From: Amblyornis subalaris
Lineage: Eukaryota; Chordata; Aves; Passeriformes; Ptilonorhynchidae
Length of the DNA stretch: 64,000 nucleotides
NCBI GenBank assembly: GCA_018881555.1
Contig: JACAXG010000012.1
Location: 5,692,087 to 5,756,086 of the forward strand
Direction: 5' to 3'
A program made the position numbers and the translations under genes. Under the pieces are notes generated by a model. That model saw only the letters and a list, made by a program, of their open reading frames with translations, had not been told where the DNA came from and did not search any database. This document shows positions 53,643 through 64,000 of this stretch, one piece after another (the stretch's first letter is position 1; every line of letters starts with the position of its first letter).

Positions 53643-55619
53643 CCCTGGCAATGGATTTTGAGCAGCTCCCTGTGGCTGGTGTTTTGAAACAGGACCACCG
53701 CATGGAGCTGCCACTTCTTTGGAAAGACCCTCCTGAGTTAGCCTATCCAGTGTTGAAAGCGGTCATTTTTATGCAAATGCAAAATAAGAGTATTTAAATA
53801 AAGTGAAGAGGTTAAAAATTAATTCACATATTTGGAAGCATTACATGTTGATCCTCAGAGAAAGAGAAGAACATAAAAGAATCAACCTCTAGAGAAACTT
53901 GTTTTTTTTCAAAGACCTGGCTTCAAAGGAACTAAATATATTGATGGTAGAATAAAAAAGGTAATTAGAATAGCATATTGCTAACCTGTAAGTGTGCATA
54001 GATATAGATAATGCTAAGAAAAAAGAAAAGTGGCCACCCTGTTGGAAATAAATCTTAGCCACACTGAAGAACTTAAACACGAAGACCAAAAGTGTCTCTA
54101 CATCTGCAAGCAGAAATCTCAGCATAGGCATGAGATGAAAATACCAGCCCATTAACCTGTCTTTACAGAGATTAGATCTGAGGTACAGCCTTATATGTTA
54201 ATTCTGAGGTTATCTGAATCACTGGGGCCTTGTTCCCTGTGTTCAATTTTAACTCCATGGTTAAAAACTAGCCGTGTATATGCCCAATTCATTGATTCCA
54301 TTTTCTTCAAAATCTCTTTTTTGAGCAATTGGCAATAAAACTTCTCACATTTTCATATAAAGATCTAGAAAATACTACTACTTCCCCTTGGATTGTGTTT
54401 GTATAGGGTACCTTGCTATTGGGTTTAGAAGCGGCGTTCTTTCGCACAGCAACTTGCACACAGGGATATTGGCTTGCTCTTGTTTTGTCACAAGAAGTGA
54501 AACTGTAACGGTTCCTTCTGCCCCAGTCAGGCTCCAAGGCAGGAGCTGTGCATGGTTATCAAGTTCTGCATCCTGCACTGTTGTCAAGTGAAGCAACTCA
54601 TAATGCGGAACTCTCCCTCTCAACTGCTCCTCCCCTCTACAGCTCTCTCCCTTGCTCAGGGCCAGTGCCCTGTCAGGTGCCATTGGAACAAATCTAGTGG
54701 AAAACAGGGGGGAAAAAGGCTACATTGCAAGCAGAAAAGGAATGGGCTCTAGTTCACCAAGAGCTTGCACAATTACTGGGTTTCGATGACACAGTATGGG
54801 TATAGACTGCATAAATACTGCCCTTCTATGTATTTCTTTCATATCTGATTCCTGTTGGGGGATTTGAAGTATCTAAATCTTGATTCTACTGAGAAAATAA
54901 CAGAGACTCCATGAAGATATGAAAGTGAATGTTCGTGTGTTGAAGGGGTCCCTTTCTGGAGCTTGCTGAGAGGGCTGCTAGAGATTCTCTGTAGAACCAA
55001 ATGGCCTGAAACTGGCTGAGTGATGCCAGTTAAAGACACTACCTTGCAATACAGAGCCAAAACATTTCCACAGTAAGGCGAAAAATAAATAAATTGCTAA
55101 CAGTTTGGGAGGCTTTTTGAAACTCTTTCCATATAAAGCTGTTTTGCAATCTGTCATCAATCTGCAGTAACTAAGCGAAGAAAAACAGAGTTATGGTATC
55201 AGTTTGGATGTCAGGTCCAGTTGCAAAAAGCTGCTAAAAACATGCAAAGCCAAATTTGGAAGATTTCAGTTTCATATTCCTGGAAAAGAATACATTGGCA
55301 GAGACATGAGCAGAATTTTAATTTATACAAGGAGACTTGTCTAAAACATGTTTATACTCCTTATTTGACCAGTCTGTGGAGCTTGAATTATCATATCTTT
55401 TTGCCTGAGCAGGAAGATTTTCTTTCATAGTACGAGAAGTTTTAATCCACCAGTGGAATGGTACAATTCAGGAGTTTTTCTGACCAATTCTCCTCTACAA
55501 CTATAAAGAACAATTTCACAAAATAAATGCTGAGAAACTCTTAAGACTAGATAAACTCCTCTTTTTCTTCCTACAGGACATTCCTCTCTCCCCACTTTTG
55601 CTGTTGTTGTCATTATTAG
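53643..55619. other. Non-coding stretch
   Basis: No supported gene or repeat end. A POU octamer (ATGCAAAT) occurs at about 53772-53779. Overlapping short frames on both strands near 54380-54680 show no recognisable product. Confidence 0.5.
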
Positions 55620-55900
55620 TTTGGTTTTGGTTTTCTTTTTTTTTTGTTTTGTTTTGGGTGGGTTTTTTTTCTGGTTTGGGCTTTTTTTTTTGTTTTGGTT
55701 TGGTTTGGGATTTTTTTGTTTTGTTTTGGGCTTTCTTTATGGGTTTTATTTTGTTGTTTTGGTTGGGGGGGTTGGTTTTTGTTGGTTGGTTGGTTGGTTG
55801 GTTTGTTTTGGTTTTTTGGTTTGCTTGTTTTGGGGGGGCGGGAGGGAAAGTGGGTTTGGGGGTTTTTCGGGTGTAGTTTTGTTGCTTTTTTTTCCCCCTG
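55620..55900 (+). repeat. T/G-rich low-complexity tract with G-quadruplex motif
   Basis: For about 280 bases the plus strand is almost only T and G, built from GTTTT, GGTTT and GGTT units, including a run of four to five GGTT near 55782-55801. At 55832-55871 six G-runs (7, 3, 3, 3, 5 and 3 G) are separated by loops of 1-6 bases, satisfying the canonical intramolecular G-quadruplex rule. The strand asymmetry is extreme; the minus strand is A/C-rich. Reading frames across it give only low-complexity protein and are not genes. Confidence 0.95.
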
Positions 55901-58900
55901 GAGTTCATAAAAACAGGAGCTGAAAGGAAAAAGGCCTTTATGTTACATGGAACAAATTACAAGAAAAAAAAATAATTTTCTAGCCAGCTCCAGTCACTTC
56001 GGAGGCAGAAGAGGACTGGGATTTCTCTACCTTTTGTCTGATGCTCCCTTTTTTCCCAGAAATTCCTTGGTTTGCTGGGCAGTGCCTCTGAGCAACTGGT
56101 AGTTAACAACTGAGCACAGGCACAAATGCACATATCAGCAGAGGAGTACAGCAGAACACATCTACACTGTCACACAGGATCCTGTTGAACCCTTGGCTAC
56201 TGTCAGAAATCCATCCCGTGGTGATTATTTTGATCTGTGCTGGAAGCTACCTATCATGTTCTCAGCTATGGATCTTATGCTAGGCTTCTGTGAGCACGAG
56301 TGTAAATTCTTGGACTCTGCTTATGTTGTAAAAGACACAGTATTAAAAAACTTGTGCTTGCATGAAGTGCTGCTTTTACTTGCTCATTATCTATGCAGGA
56401 AATACGTTAAGACTATGTTCCCTTTTTTGTAAAGTACTTCATGGTGTTTCCAGATAAATTAACAGTTGAACAATGATCTGATATATTCCCACTTATGCTG
56501 TCTTCCAAAATACTGGCACAATAGCAGCTTTAACAAAGAAGCAGCTAAATTTTGGCTAAATGCTACAGATCTGTATTTATTGCCTAGATTTTTTTCTGAA
56601 GATATGAGGGATTCTAGGGAAATCCTAGAATAAAACTAGGAAGACTTTCAGACTAAGATGGCAAATCCCTTATAACAATTATCTGTTATTAAAAAAACAT
56701 ACAATGCCTGGGTGTTTTGATGATGTGCTTTAATTTATTTAATGTAAACACACAAACTAAAAATAGGAGAGCACTGTGGAATTCTGAGATCTGGCAAGAT
56801 TCAGAAGAGAGACTGTCAGTATGCTCAGATGTTACACCTCCAACACTACACTGCTGATATTTCACTGCCCTTAGAGTACAGGCCCCATAGATCTTATTTC
56901 ACCATCAGATCTTGGAAAAATTATTCTTCATAGGATCTGAAGTTGAAAGAGCAAAAATTACAAAAGCTGTAACACCAGTCATTCATTTTACATGAAGATA
57001 TTTGAAACCAGGGATTCCTTCATTTTTCTGAGGTTTGCCTCAACAAAGCTTCAGAATAAGAAATAAAAATGCTCATGGAAGTGAGGAGACTCAAAACATT
57101 TGGTATTTGTACAAGAACTAAGTATGTTACTAAGAAAACATAAGAAAGATAATTTTTATTCTGGATTCAGACTAAAATGAGCCATGTCATGGAGAACTTT
57201 CACAGAGTCAGATTCAGTGGTAACAGATCATGTAGAAGATTTTCTCTGGTGTTCCCATTAACACATTGAGCTTCACATCCAGGTAGACATTTAAGTTTAA
57301 ACATTAGCATCTGGAGAACCACCAGGACAACCAAAAGAGGAATACAACTAAGGTTTAGATGTTTTGGTCAGACAGAAAATATGTGCGTTTTCTTCCATGT
57401 AGTCATTTTAATATATCACCTATTTAAAATATGATCACAATGACAGAACAGTGTTTCTATGAAGAATGAGATAAACCAGATTTCTGGTTACTCTTGGTTA
57501 TTTGAAACTGGACAACAGATTCTCAGATAAAAGCAGATGTTAGACTTAAGCATGTTGTATTTCAGATTCAAAATGGGTAACTATATCTCCTGATCAATTT
57601 ATAATTAAAGGATTAAGTTAATATTTTGTCATTACTGAAGCTTCAAAAAGCTTTTTATAAGTTTGAACAATTTTCTTGGTCAGATAGCTTTGAAAGTTCT
57701 CATGCAGACTACAAACCTTTTAATGTTTTAGGCATGTTCTCACAAAACAGCATTGGTCAATTGTTCTTGTTTATATATGATATCATGAAGATGAGGAGTT
57801 GGACAAGTTTTGGGTTGAGCTATTTCTATGGATATCTAAAATTGTAACAAAGAATTACAATAGTCAAAAATTTTCGCAGGAATATAAGTTCTCATGATTG
57901 CACTTAAGGGTATAAAAGAACTGCANAACGGGGAAAATGGTTTTGGACAGCTGCAAGTTTTGGCTGTAAGTTTTCCTGTACATTTCACTAAAGCAAGTGT
58001 TCCTGTAATATTGAAATTAACATTATTTTCTTGAATTATTCATATTCATTATTATTGTAAAATTTTGTAATAACTAGCAAGAATAATTATATGGAGACAG
58101 AGGATAGTTCCACTGGAGTGCAAGACACTTTAATCTTCAGAGTGGCATTACCAGCTCTGGCTCCTTGTAAATGGAAACCAGCGGAAGTGAAGAATCATAA
58201 TTCATATTCATTGGATTTCTTCCCAGTTCCTAATTTTCCATTTCTGTTGAAATGTGGGAACTGCTCTCAATCCAATTCCCATGGCATTTAAAGGACTGAG
58301 TTAAATACAGATATATTTGTGACTATGTATTAAGAGGAACATGCACACATAGAAAAAGAAGGTGACCCACAGGAGATTAAAAACCCTGTGCCTTCCTGAT
58401 ATCAGAATGTAAATCTTGGAATGTTCAAGCTTGTTCTTCTGCAGCTGCTCTCCACATCCTGAATCCGTTGGAGTATAGCATTGGACACTACTGTAGCTTC
58501 ATACAAACACTAAGAAACTCCCTACCTAGACTTGAAGAATAAGCAACACTAATGAGATGAGGATATCTGTCTGTTAAAACAGCCAGAGGACAGAGAAATG
58601 GCAGCAGTGCACATTTTGCCCTTCAAAATATGTTCCTGCTAGGGTTTAAGCCTCTAGTATATTTTTGTCATCCAGCGATGATTTTCTGGAAACAGAAGCA
58701 GGAAGAATGTTTTGTAATGATCACACTGCACCTTCAGTGCTGCTCTCCAAGTTATGCTTACGTCTCTCCTTGGCTTTATTTGGATGGAACCACACTGGCA
58801 ACAGTGGTTTCAGCACCAGAAAGCTTTAAATGGTCGATATGTACTAGGGCACAAGTCTTCCTGCTGTCACAGAGATCTATGAATTGCCATGCTAGAATTG

Positions 58901-59260
58901 CACAAAGCTAATATAGTGTTCCACTCAAATACTACATAAGAAAGTATTTAAGTATTCTAAATATGAAAATGTAAAACTTATAAAAAACTTCTCCCTTCTC
59001 AGTTGAGAAGAAATCAGAAACTGTATTTTGATATTTCTGAATAAACTTTAGTATTTTCTCTATATTTCAGTGGCCAAAGAGCCATGAAACTGAGCACTCT
59101 ACAGCCAGTGAAGCAGTTCAGGGTTAAAGGAATATTCCAACTTTACGGCCTTTGCTGCATTTCTCACTGCATGTATAAAACAATGTAAGACACATGGCCT
59201 AGATCCAAGAAATAGTAGGGTCCCTCATCCTCTTAAACTGATTATATTATTGCTACAGTA
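55901..59260. other. Non-coding AT-rich stretch
   Basis: No gene, RNA gene or transposon end recognised. Frames are short. A single N is at 57926. Confidence 0.55.
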
Positions 59261-59329
59261 TTTATTTTTTCTTCTTTTTGTTTTCTTTTTTTCTTTCTTT
59301 TCTTTTTTTCTTTTTTTCTTTTTTTTTTC
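59261..59329 (+). repeat. Polypyrimidine (T/C) tract
   Basis: Nearly 70 bases of T with scattered C and only one other base. It ends in T-run plus CAG at 59330-59332, which resembles a splice acceptor. The sequence after it has stops early in all three frames, so any exon here would be non-coding. It may equally be the reverse of an A-rich element tail. Confidence 0.85.
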
Positions 59330-60799
59330 AGTAAGCAACAGCAAATGAGATAAGGATCCCAATGACACAACTTCAATCTGGAACTGAGGATGATGGAGTT
59401 AAAAGTAGTTTCTTCAACGTACCCAAAATGGGGAGGCAGATTCTTTGAGCTGTGCTCTTCTTTACCAGAGGTATTTATCATGAGAATCAGAGAGCAAAGT
59501 GAACATATGATAACTAATGAGCTGCAAAATACAGCATGCCAAGTAGAAGAAAGAAGAAAAGAAGCTGTGTGAAGATCAGACTGCTTTTCTGGAACACTTC
59601 CTGCTGTCTCACTTATCTCTTATTTTTACACTGGTATATTAGTTCTGACTGCATGAGTCAAAGTGTCTGGCAGCTCTCATGCCGAGAGAATTACAAGCAG
59701 CTCTATGGAAAAGAAAGAGATACTAATTCTGTTCTTTTCCTGTTTGTACCTTTTATTTTTAATAGTCAAAGTAGCAGCAACAGTACTATGAAATACTTCC
59801 TTCATACAAAAAATTTTAAAAGTAGCAGTGAAACACAGAGGGGCCTGAACATAAAGTCCTTATAGCGACAAACTCTCCTGTTCCAATCCATGAGCTTTAC
59901 CCTGCTCTGAAGGGATGGCTGAATGTGCCAGGCAAGCTCCTTAGAATGTAACTGTGGCCTTGAGCAATGAGCAGAGCATTTGGAAAGCAACTGATTTTTA
60001 CAAAGAAGCACTGGCCAGAGTGAGACACCTTGCTCTTGGGTTGACAATACTCTACCTGATTTAGAGACACTCTGTGCTATAATGATAACTGTCAATGGCA
60101 GTGGAGGAATACCTCGTTTTCCAAGCAATTTATTGTAATAGAAATAACCTGTTTCTTGCAACTACTCACCACCCTTCCATCTGCTGAACATTTGGAAAAG
60201 ACGCTTTCCGTCCAAATTGGATCAGATACTAACTACACTGGCACAAATGAAATGCTAAAGCCAGCTATTCCTGCTCTGCAAAATTTGTCTTAGACAAAGC
60301 TTAAAATCTTCCACTGATGACATTTGACATGTTTTGTTTGTTCCAGTAAAATAGGTTCCATGTAATAAAACTGAGGATTTTACAAAGGCTATTTTTCTAC
60401 AATTCAAAACCCACAGCTCTCTGCTTCCTTGAACCTAAGCAAATTGTGAAGCTGTGAGAACTTTCAGTAACATAACAATAACATCAATGATAATAGCAGG
60501 AAGTATTTACAGGATTGCAAAAAATGCATTTTAGCCCTCAACAAATTTTACCATGCTTTCAACTGAGCCTCTGAGACTCATTTGCTGCAGTATAGGCTTT
60601 ACAGCAACTCACTAATTTTAAACGTGGGTTTTGATGAATGCAAATTGTGCCAACCTACCTCTCTACCCACTTCAGTTAAGCTATTTTTCTTTTACATAAG
60701 TAAACATTGGTTCATGAACTTCTGGGTCTCTGTCTATTTTACTTCATAGCTTCTTAAGCATTCTCTGATGATGCGAAGAGTGGCATATAAACCCCACCA
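59330..60799. other. Non-coding stretch
   Basis: No supported gene. The 109-codon frame at 59536-59865 and the 119-codon minus frame at 59802-60161 have no recognisable family features. Confidence 0.5.
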
Positions 60800-60920
60800 T
60801 GTCCTGGTTTGATGAAACAACAGAGCTGCTTTTTTTTTTTTTGTTAATTTCTACACCAAGTAATGAGATCTATATATAGGGTGCAGCTTTTCACGCTCTC
60901 GAATTCCTCAGGGTGAGAAT
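60800..60920 (+). mobile_element. Possible LTR remnant
   Basis: The sequence starting tgtcctggttt at 60800 resembles the 5' end shared by many avian endogenous retroviral LTRs. It is followed by a 13-base T run (60830-60842) and a TATA-like tatatata at about 60871-60878. No poly(A) signal plus terminal CA could be placed with confidence, so the 3' end is unknown and the end coordinate is arbitrary. Confidence 0.3.
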
Positions 60921-61442
60921 CCCAGCTTTTTAAACATTTGGGGACTTTTAGTTACTTTTATAAAGACACAGTAATAGTTCTTGTAATAATGTTCTACAGT
61001 GGATGAGGATTAGAACCCCTCCTTTTCCCAAGAGGGATGTATATTTGCCTCTTTTTTTTCTTCCCTGTCACCCTTTTATTTTCCAGCTAAATATCTTCCT
61101 TTTTACTAAAACTTCACAGAAAATGTGACCCCATTATATACCACTCATATACACTTTAGGATTTCTTCAAGTATGGATCCAGATAAAATTTCATGGCTGA
61201 GTTGATGCTGGGACTTTGAAAAAAACCTGTGTCTTTTATTCTGGTACAAACCTGATATATTTTTGCTCTTTCATTGAGTTTTAATGCAAAACATAAGATT
61301 TGAATATTTGTATCTGTTGCTCTTTATGTCCCAGTCAGGATATACCTCACTGAAAGTATCTATTGTCTAGTAATGACTAATATGAATAAATATTTATATA
61401 ATTTCTTGTAATTCAGCACCATTAGCTATCCAAATGTGCTAA

Positions 61443-61462
61443 TTTTTTTTTTTTTTTTTTTT
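61443..61462. repeat. Homopolymer of 20 T
   Basis: Uninterrupted T run. It could be the reversed poly(A) tail of a retrotransposed sequence, but no element body lies beside it. Its length is likely variable and sensitive to sequencing error. Confidence 0.95.
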
Positions 61463-63243
61463 GCTCCAAACACCAGAATTGGACACTCTTTGTACACTGG
61501 AAGCAAAAATGTACCTTTTTTGGGTTTTTTTTTTTGTACAGCTTCTTAGTGCAGGAGTAAAATTATGAGGTTGGGAATCAACTGGGGAGGTTTTCTTGTT
61601 TTTATCAATATTTGGCACTGCAGACTTTCTGTGGCAAGCAGTTTTCTTTTCACTCCACTTTTATTACCTTCACTGCTGTCTTGTAGCATATGTCTTTACC
61701 AATGCCTAATTCCAGAAGACTTCCTTAATGCATCTGAAGGCACTGACCAAGGACAGTGTGCTTTCAAAAATGAAAAAAAATCGAAGTCTTGTATTTTCAA
61801 TTTTTCCGACCTACAGGATTCACGTTGATTTTGTGCAAAATTTTAAAATTCATTAACTTTTCTGCCTACTATGTTGTTGAACACAGAATTTTAGTCCCTC
61901 TGGCAAATGAAGTTTTTCAGGATACTCAAAATTAATTTAGAAATTTACTCATTTTATTTAACAGTATTTAATGATTTAACAGTATCATTTCAGAATTGTT
62001 CAAGCTGTGCTTTTTTTCTGAGATAATTAATATTTGTAATTTTAATTACTCATGAAAGTCTTAAATGTCAAAAGGTAACTAAATTTTGGGTTATCTTCTT
62101 TAATTGTGTTTTAAAAGATTCCATAGACTCCAAAATTATGTGCAAATATTCATGCTTGTTAGTCTCAAGGGATTGCAAGAAGGTGGGGATATACAAGTAA
62201 CTTTGCAGTAGCATAGAGAAAAGAGCCAGAACTCTTGGTAGTTTATGTTGCCGCTAAGGAGCAGGGTAATAAGCATGTCTCCAGGAGCATCAGGTCTGTG
62301 TTAACAGTTCTGTGATAAGAAATGACACTAAGAAGGGTCTTTGGTTCCATTCAAGACCCATCCTAGTAACACACAGCTGTTTGAAGAGCACTGGGGGTGG
62401 GAGATGCTGGGAGCCGTGCTGAGGGAGCTCAAATGCCCTTTGAGCTGCCTCCTATGCTTTCTTTGGGGAATTACTCTGGTGTATTGCTGGCCACAGTGTT
62501 TTGTTCCTGGTTTCTTCCCAGTTCTTGATTGTATTTTTTCTGTCACTCACATGAAAGAAACTCTTCATGTGGTTAGAAAGAAGAGAGGTAGGTACATTGT
62601 TTCAGAATGATAGAGATATATTGTGATAAAGATAAGCATTGTTGAAATCCATTAGCCACTGATCTCCTTATCTGTGTCACTTCTAAGGCAGAACAACTGT
62701 TTGACAGACTACTAAACTTCTTAATTTATATAGAGAACAAAATGAGTGGAACGAGGTCATGGGTATTATTCTTAAATCAAATTAAGGATTTAGCTGGAGC
62801 ATATATGCCTGAAAACGGAGCATACTGAGGCAAAGGTAAGAAGAATAAGGTTAAAGATACTAAGAATATTTTTGGCTTGATGGAGGTGTTAAAAACTTGG
62901 ACTTGGTTATTGCATCGTAAAAATGTGTGGAGAGGTATGCAGTAATTTTTACATGTAATTTTTATGTAACAATAAGACCATAGAAAATACGACTTACAGA
63001 AGAAAAACAATAAAGACGTGAGGATAGACATCACAGTGGAAAAGAAATGGTTATTTCATATTTCTGTATAGAACTAAATGTGAGAAGAAAAAGACAAAAC
63101 TTCTAAGGTATTCTCTTATTCCATTGCATAATGTTCTGTGCTTAACATGATAGTTAATTTCTTTGATCTGCTTGCACACCAGAATAAAAATTCATTGCTC
63201 TAAAGGGGCTAGAAATTCTTCTCAGCCTTCACATGACACTCTT

Positions 63244-63284
63244 ATGACATGACGTGACGTGACCATATTGTTGCCATATTGTTG
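63244..63284. repeat. Short tandem repeats (tgacg)n and ccatattgttg x2
   Basis: A small array of tgac/tgacg units is followed at once by two perfect 11-bp copies at 63263-63273 and 63274-63284. These are adjacent micro-duplications without evident function. Confidence 0.85.
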
Positions 63285-64000
63285 CAAGGTAATTACTTAG
63301 TTGGATAAGTATTCTTGTGTGTGGTCTATTTATTGTCACTTCACCATTATTTTAAATGGATTTAGCAAACTATAGCAAAAACGGCTGTTTGGGGTTTTTA
63401 TTAAGCTGTTAAACAGTTCATGCAGCAACTTTCTCAGCGGTTTAAAATCCAGCCTGTATTCCAATAGATGCAATTTTAGATAGACTAAAATTTCACATTT
63501 ATACAAGTTCATGCACTTCATGTCTTACAAGCTAAAACGCTTCCAGACAGCACACTCCAGTATATTTCAGTGTTGCCTTGGAAGACATCATCATCAGAAT
63601 TCATCCACAGCGTGGTTGCATACTGCCAAAGGACAAACTGGGTCCTAAAGACAATTTTTCACATTTGCTCTAAATCATCATCACAAAGAAACTTGTTTCA
63701 AACAAGGGATGAAATGTTTTTACCCCAAATTACTGATTTGAAGTTGAACATAGCATTTTCTGAATTCATTTTGATGGTTTTCAATAAAGGAAAGCAGAAA
63801 TTCCAAACCATCCAATCTTGAAACAACTTGCTGCAAAACTTAAAAACAAAGTGTTTTTACAATCAAAACAGCTTTTATTGTACCACTTGAATTTCTATAT
63901 AGATAGAAAATATAAATAGATATCTCCTGTTAGCTTTTTGAAATGTATCAATATGAAACAAAATATTCTATTTAGACACGAGGGAAGTATTTTTTTGCAT

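Larger units (their letters stand above)
60921..64000. other. Non-coding stretch to the window end
   Basis: AT-rich DNA with long T runs at 61443-61462 and about 61525-61535, and a pair of 11-bp tandem units (ccatattgttg) at 63263-63284 next to a small tgacgtgacgtgac repeat. No gene or RNA recognised. Confidence 0.55.

Noticed and set aside
55516..55908. Minus-strand frame of 130 codons rich in Lys, Pro, Gln, Thr and Asn
   Set aside because: It is the translation of the T/G low-complexity tract; the plus-strand frames there are equally artefactual (Phe, Gly, Val, Leu, Trp).
59242..59481. Minus-strand frame with a long Lys/Arg/Glu run
   Set aside because: It is a translation of the polypyrimidine tract.
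1..64000. tRNA, rRNA, snoRNA or known microRNA genes
   Set aside because: No tRNA B-box with matching cloverleaf, no rRNA block and no familiar microRNA was seen by eye; a covariance-model scan was not possible.

Overview
The window looks like non-coding nuclear DNA from a bird. It is AT-rich and poor in CpG, has no operon-like gene packing, and open reading frames rarely exceed 150 codons. The clade call rests on three recognisable 3' ends of CR1 retrotransposons (about 12741-12976 minus, 27471-27521 minus, 53578-53642 plus) and one long, heavily decayed CR1-like LINE (about 38480-39372 plus). Other sauropsids carry CR1, but these tails have the avian form. I cannot name the species. Sixteen isolated single N bases indicate a draft or consensus assembly.

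Layout. 1-3600 is ordinary AT-rich DNA with one moderately GC-rich patch. About 3622-3990 is the only clear CpG island and the best candidate for a promoter; its transcript and direction are not established. From 4000 to 12230 I see non-coding DNA, including a homeodomain-motif-dense stretch (about 4925-5400) that may be a conserved regulatory element. A smaller GC/CpG-rich patch (12240-12580) sits just before a minus-strand CR1. From 13000 to 38400 the sequence is almost featureless apart from simple repeats, a clean 24-bp tandem duplication, a short CR1 tail and an inverted repeat at 32851. From 38400 to 41800 is the most repeat-rich part: a 19-bp tandem repeat, the old CR1, an ancient repeat-like fragment, and a probable solo LTR (about 40921-41724) with TATA box, poly(A) signal and an internal array of about four 80-bp units. 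From 41800 to 64000 there are microsatellites, a near-perfect 28-bp palindrome (47405), a CpG-enriched cysteine-rich reading frame on the minus strand (50704-51054) with a defensin-like cysteine tail, a 280-bp T/G tract with a canonical G-quadruplex motif (55620-55900), a pyrimidine tract ending in a splice-acceptor-like site (59261-59332), and a possible second LTR start at 60800.

No protein-coding gene, tRNA, rRNA, known microRNA or CRISPR array could be supported. The window is best read as intergenic or long-intron sequence beside a CpG-island promoter. Nothing here shows genes working together. The items most worth a second look are the cysteine-rich frame, the repeat-bearing LTR, the CpG island and the G-quadruplex tract; none is proven to be a new system.
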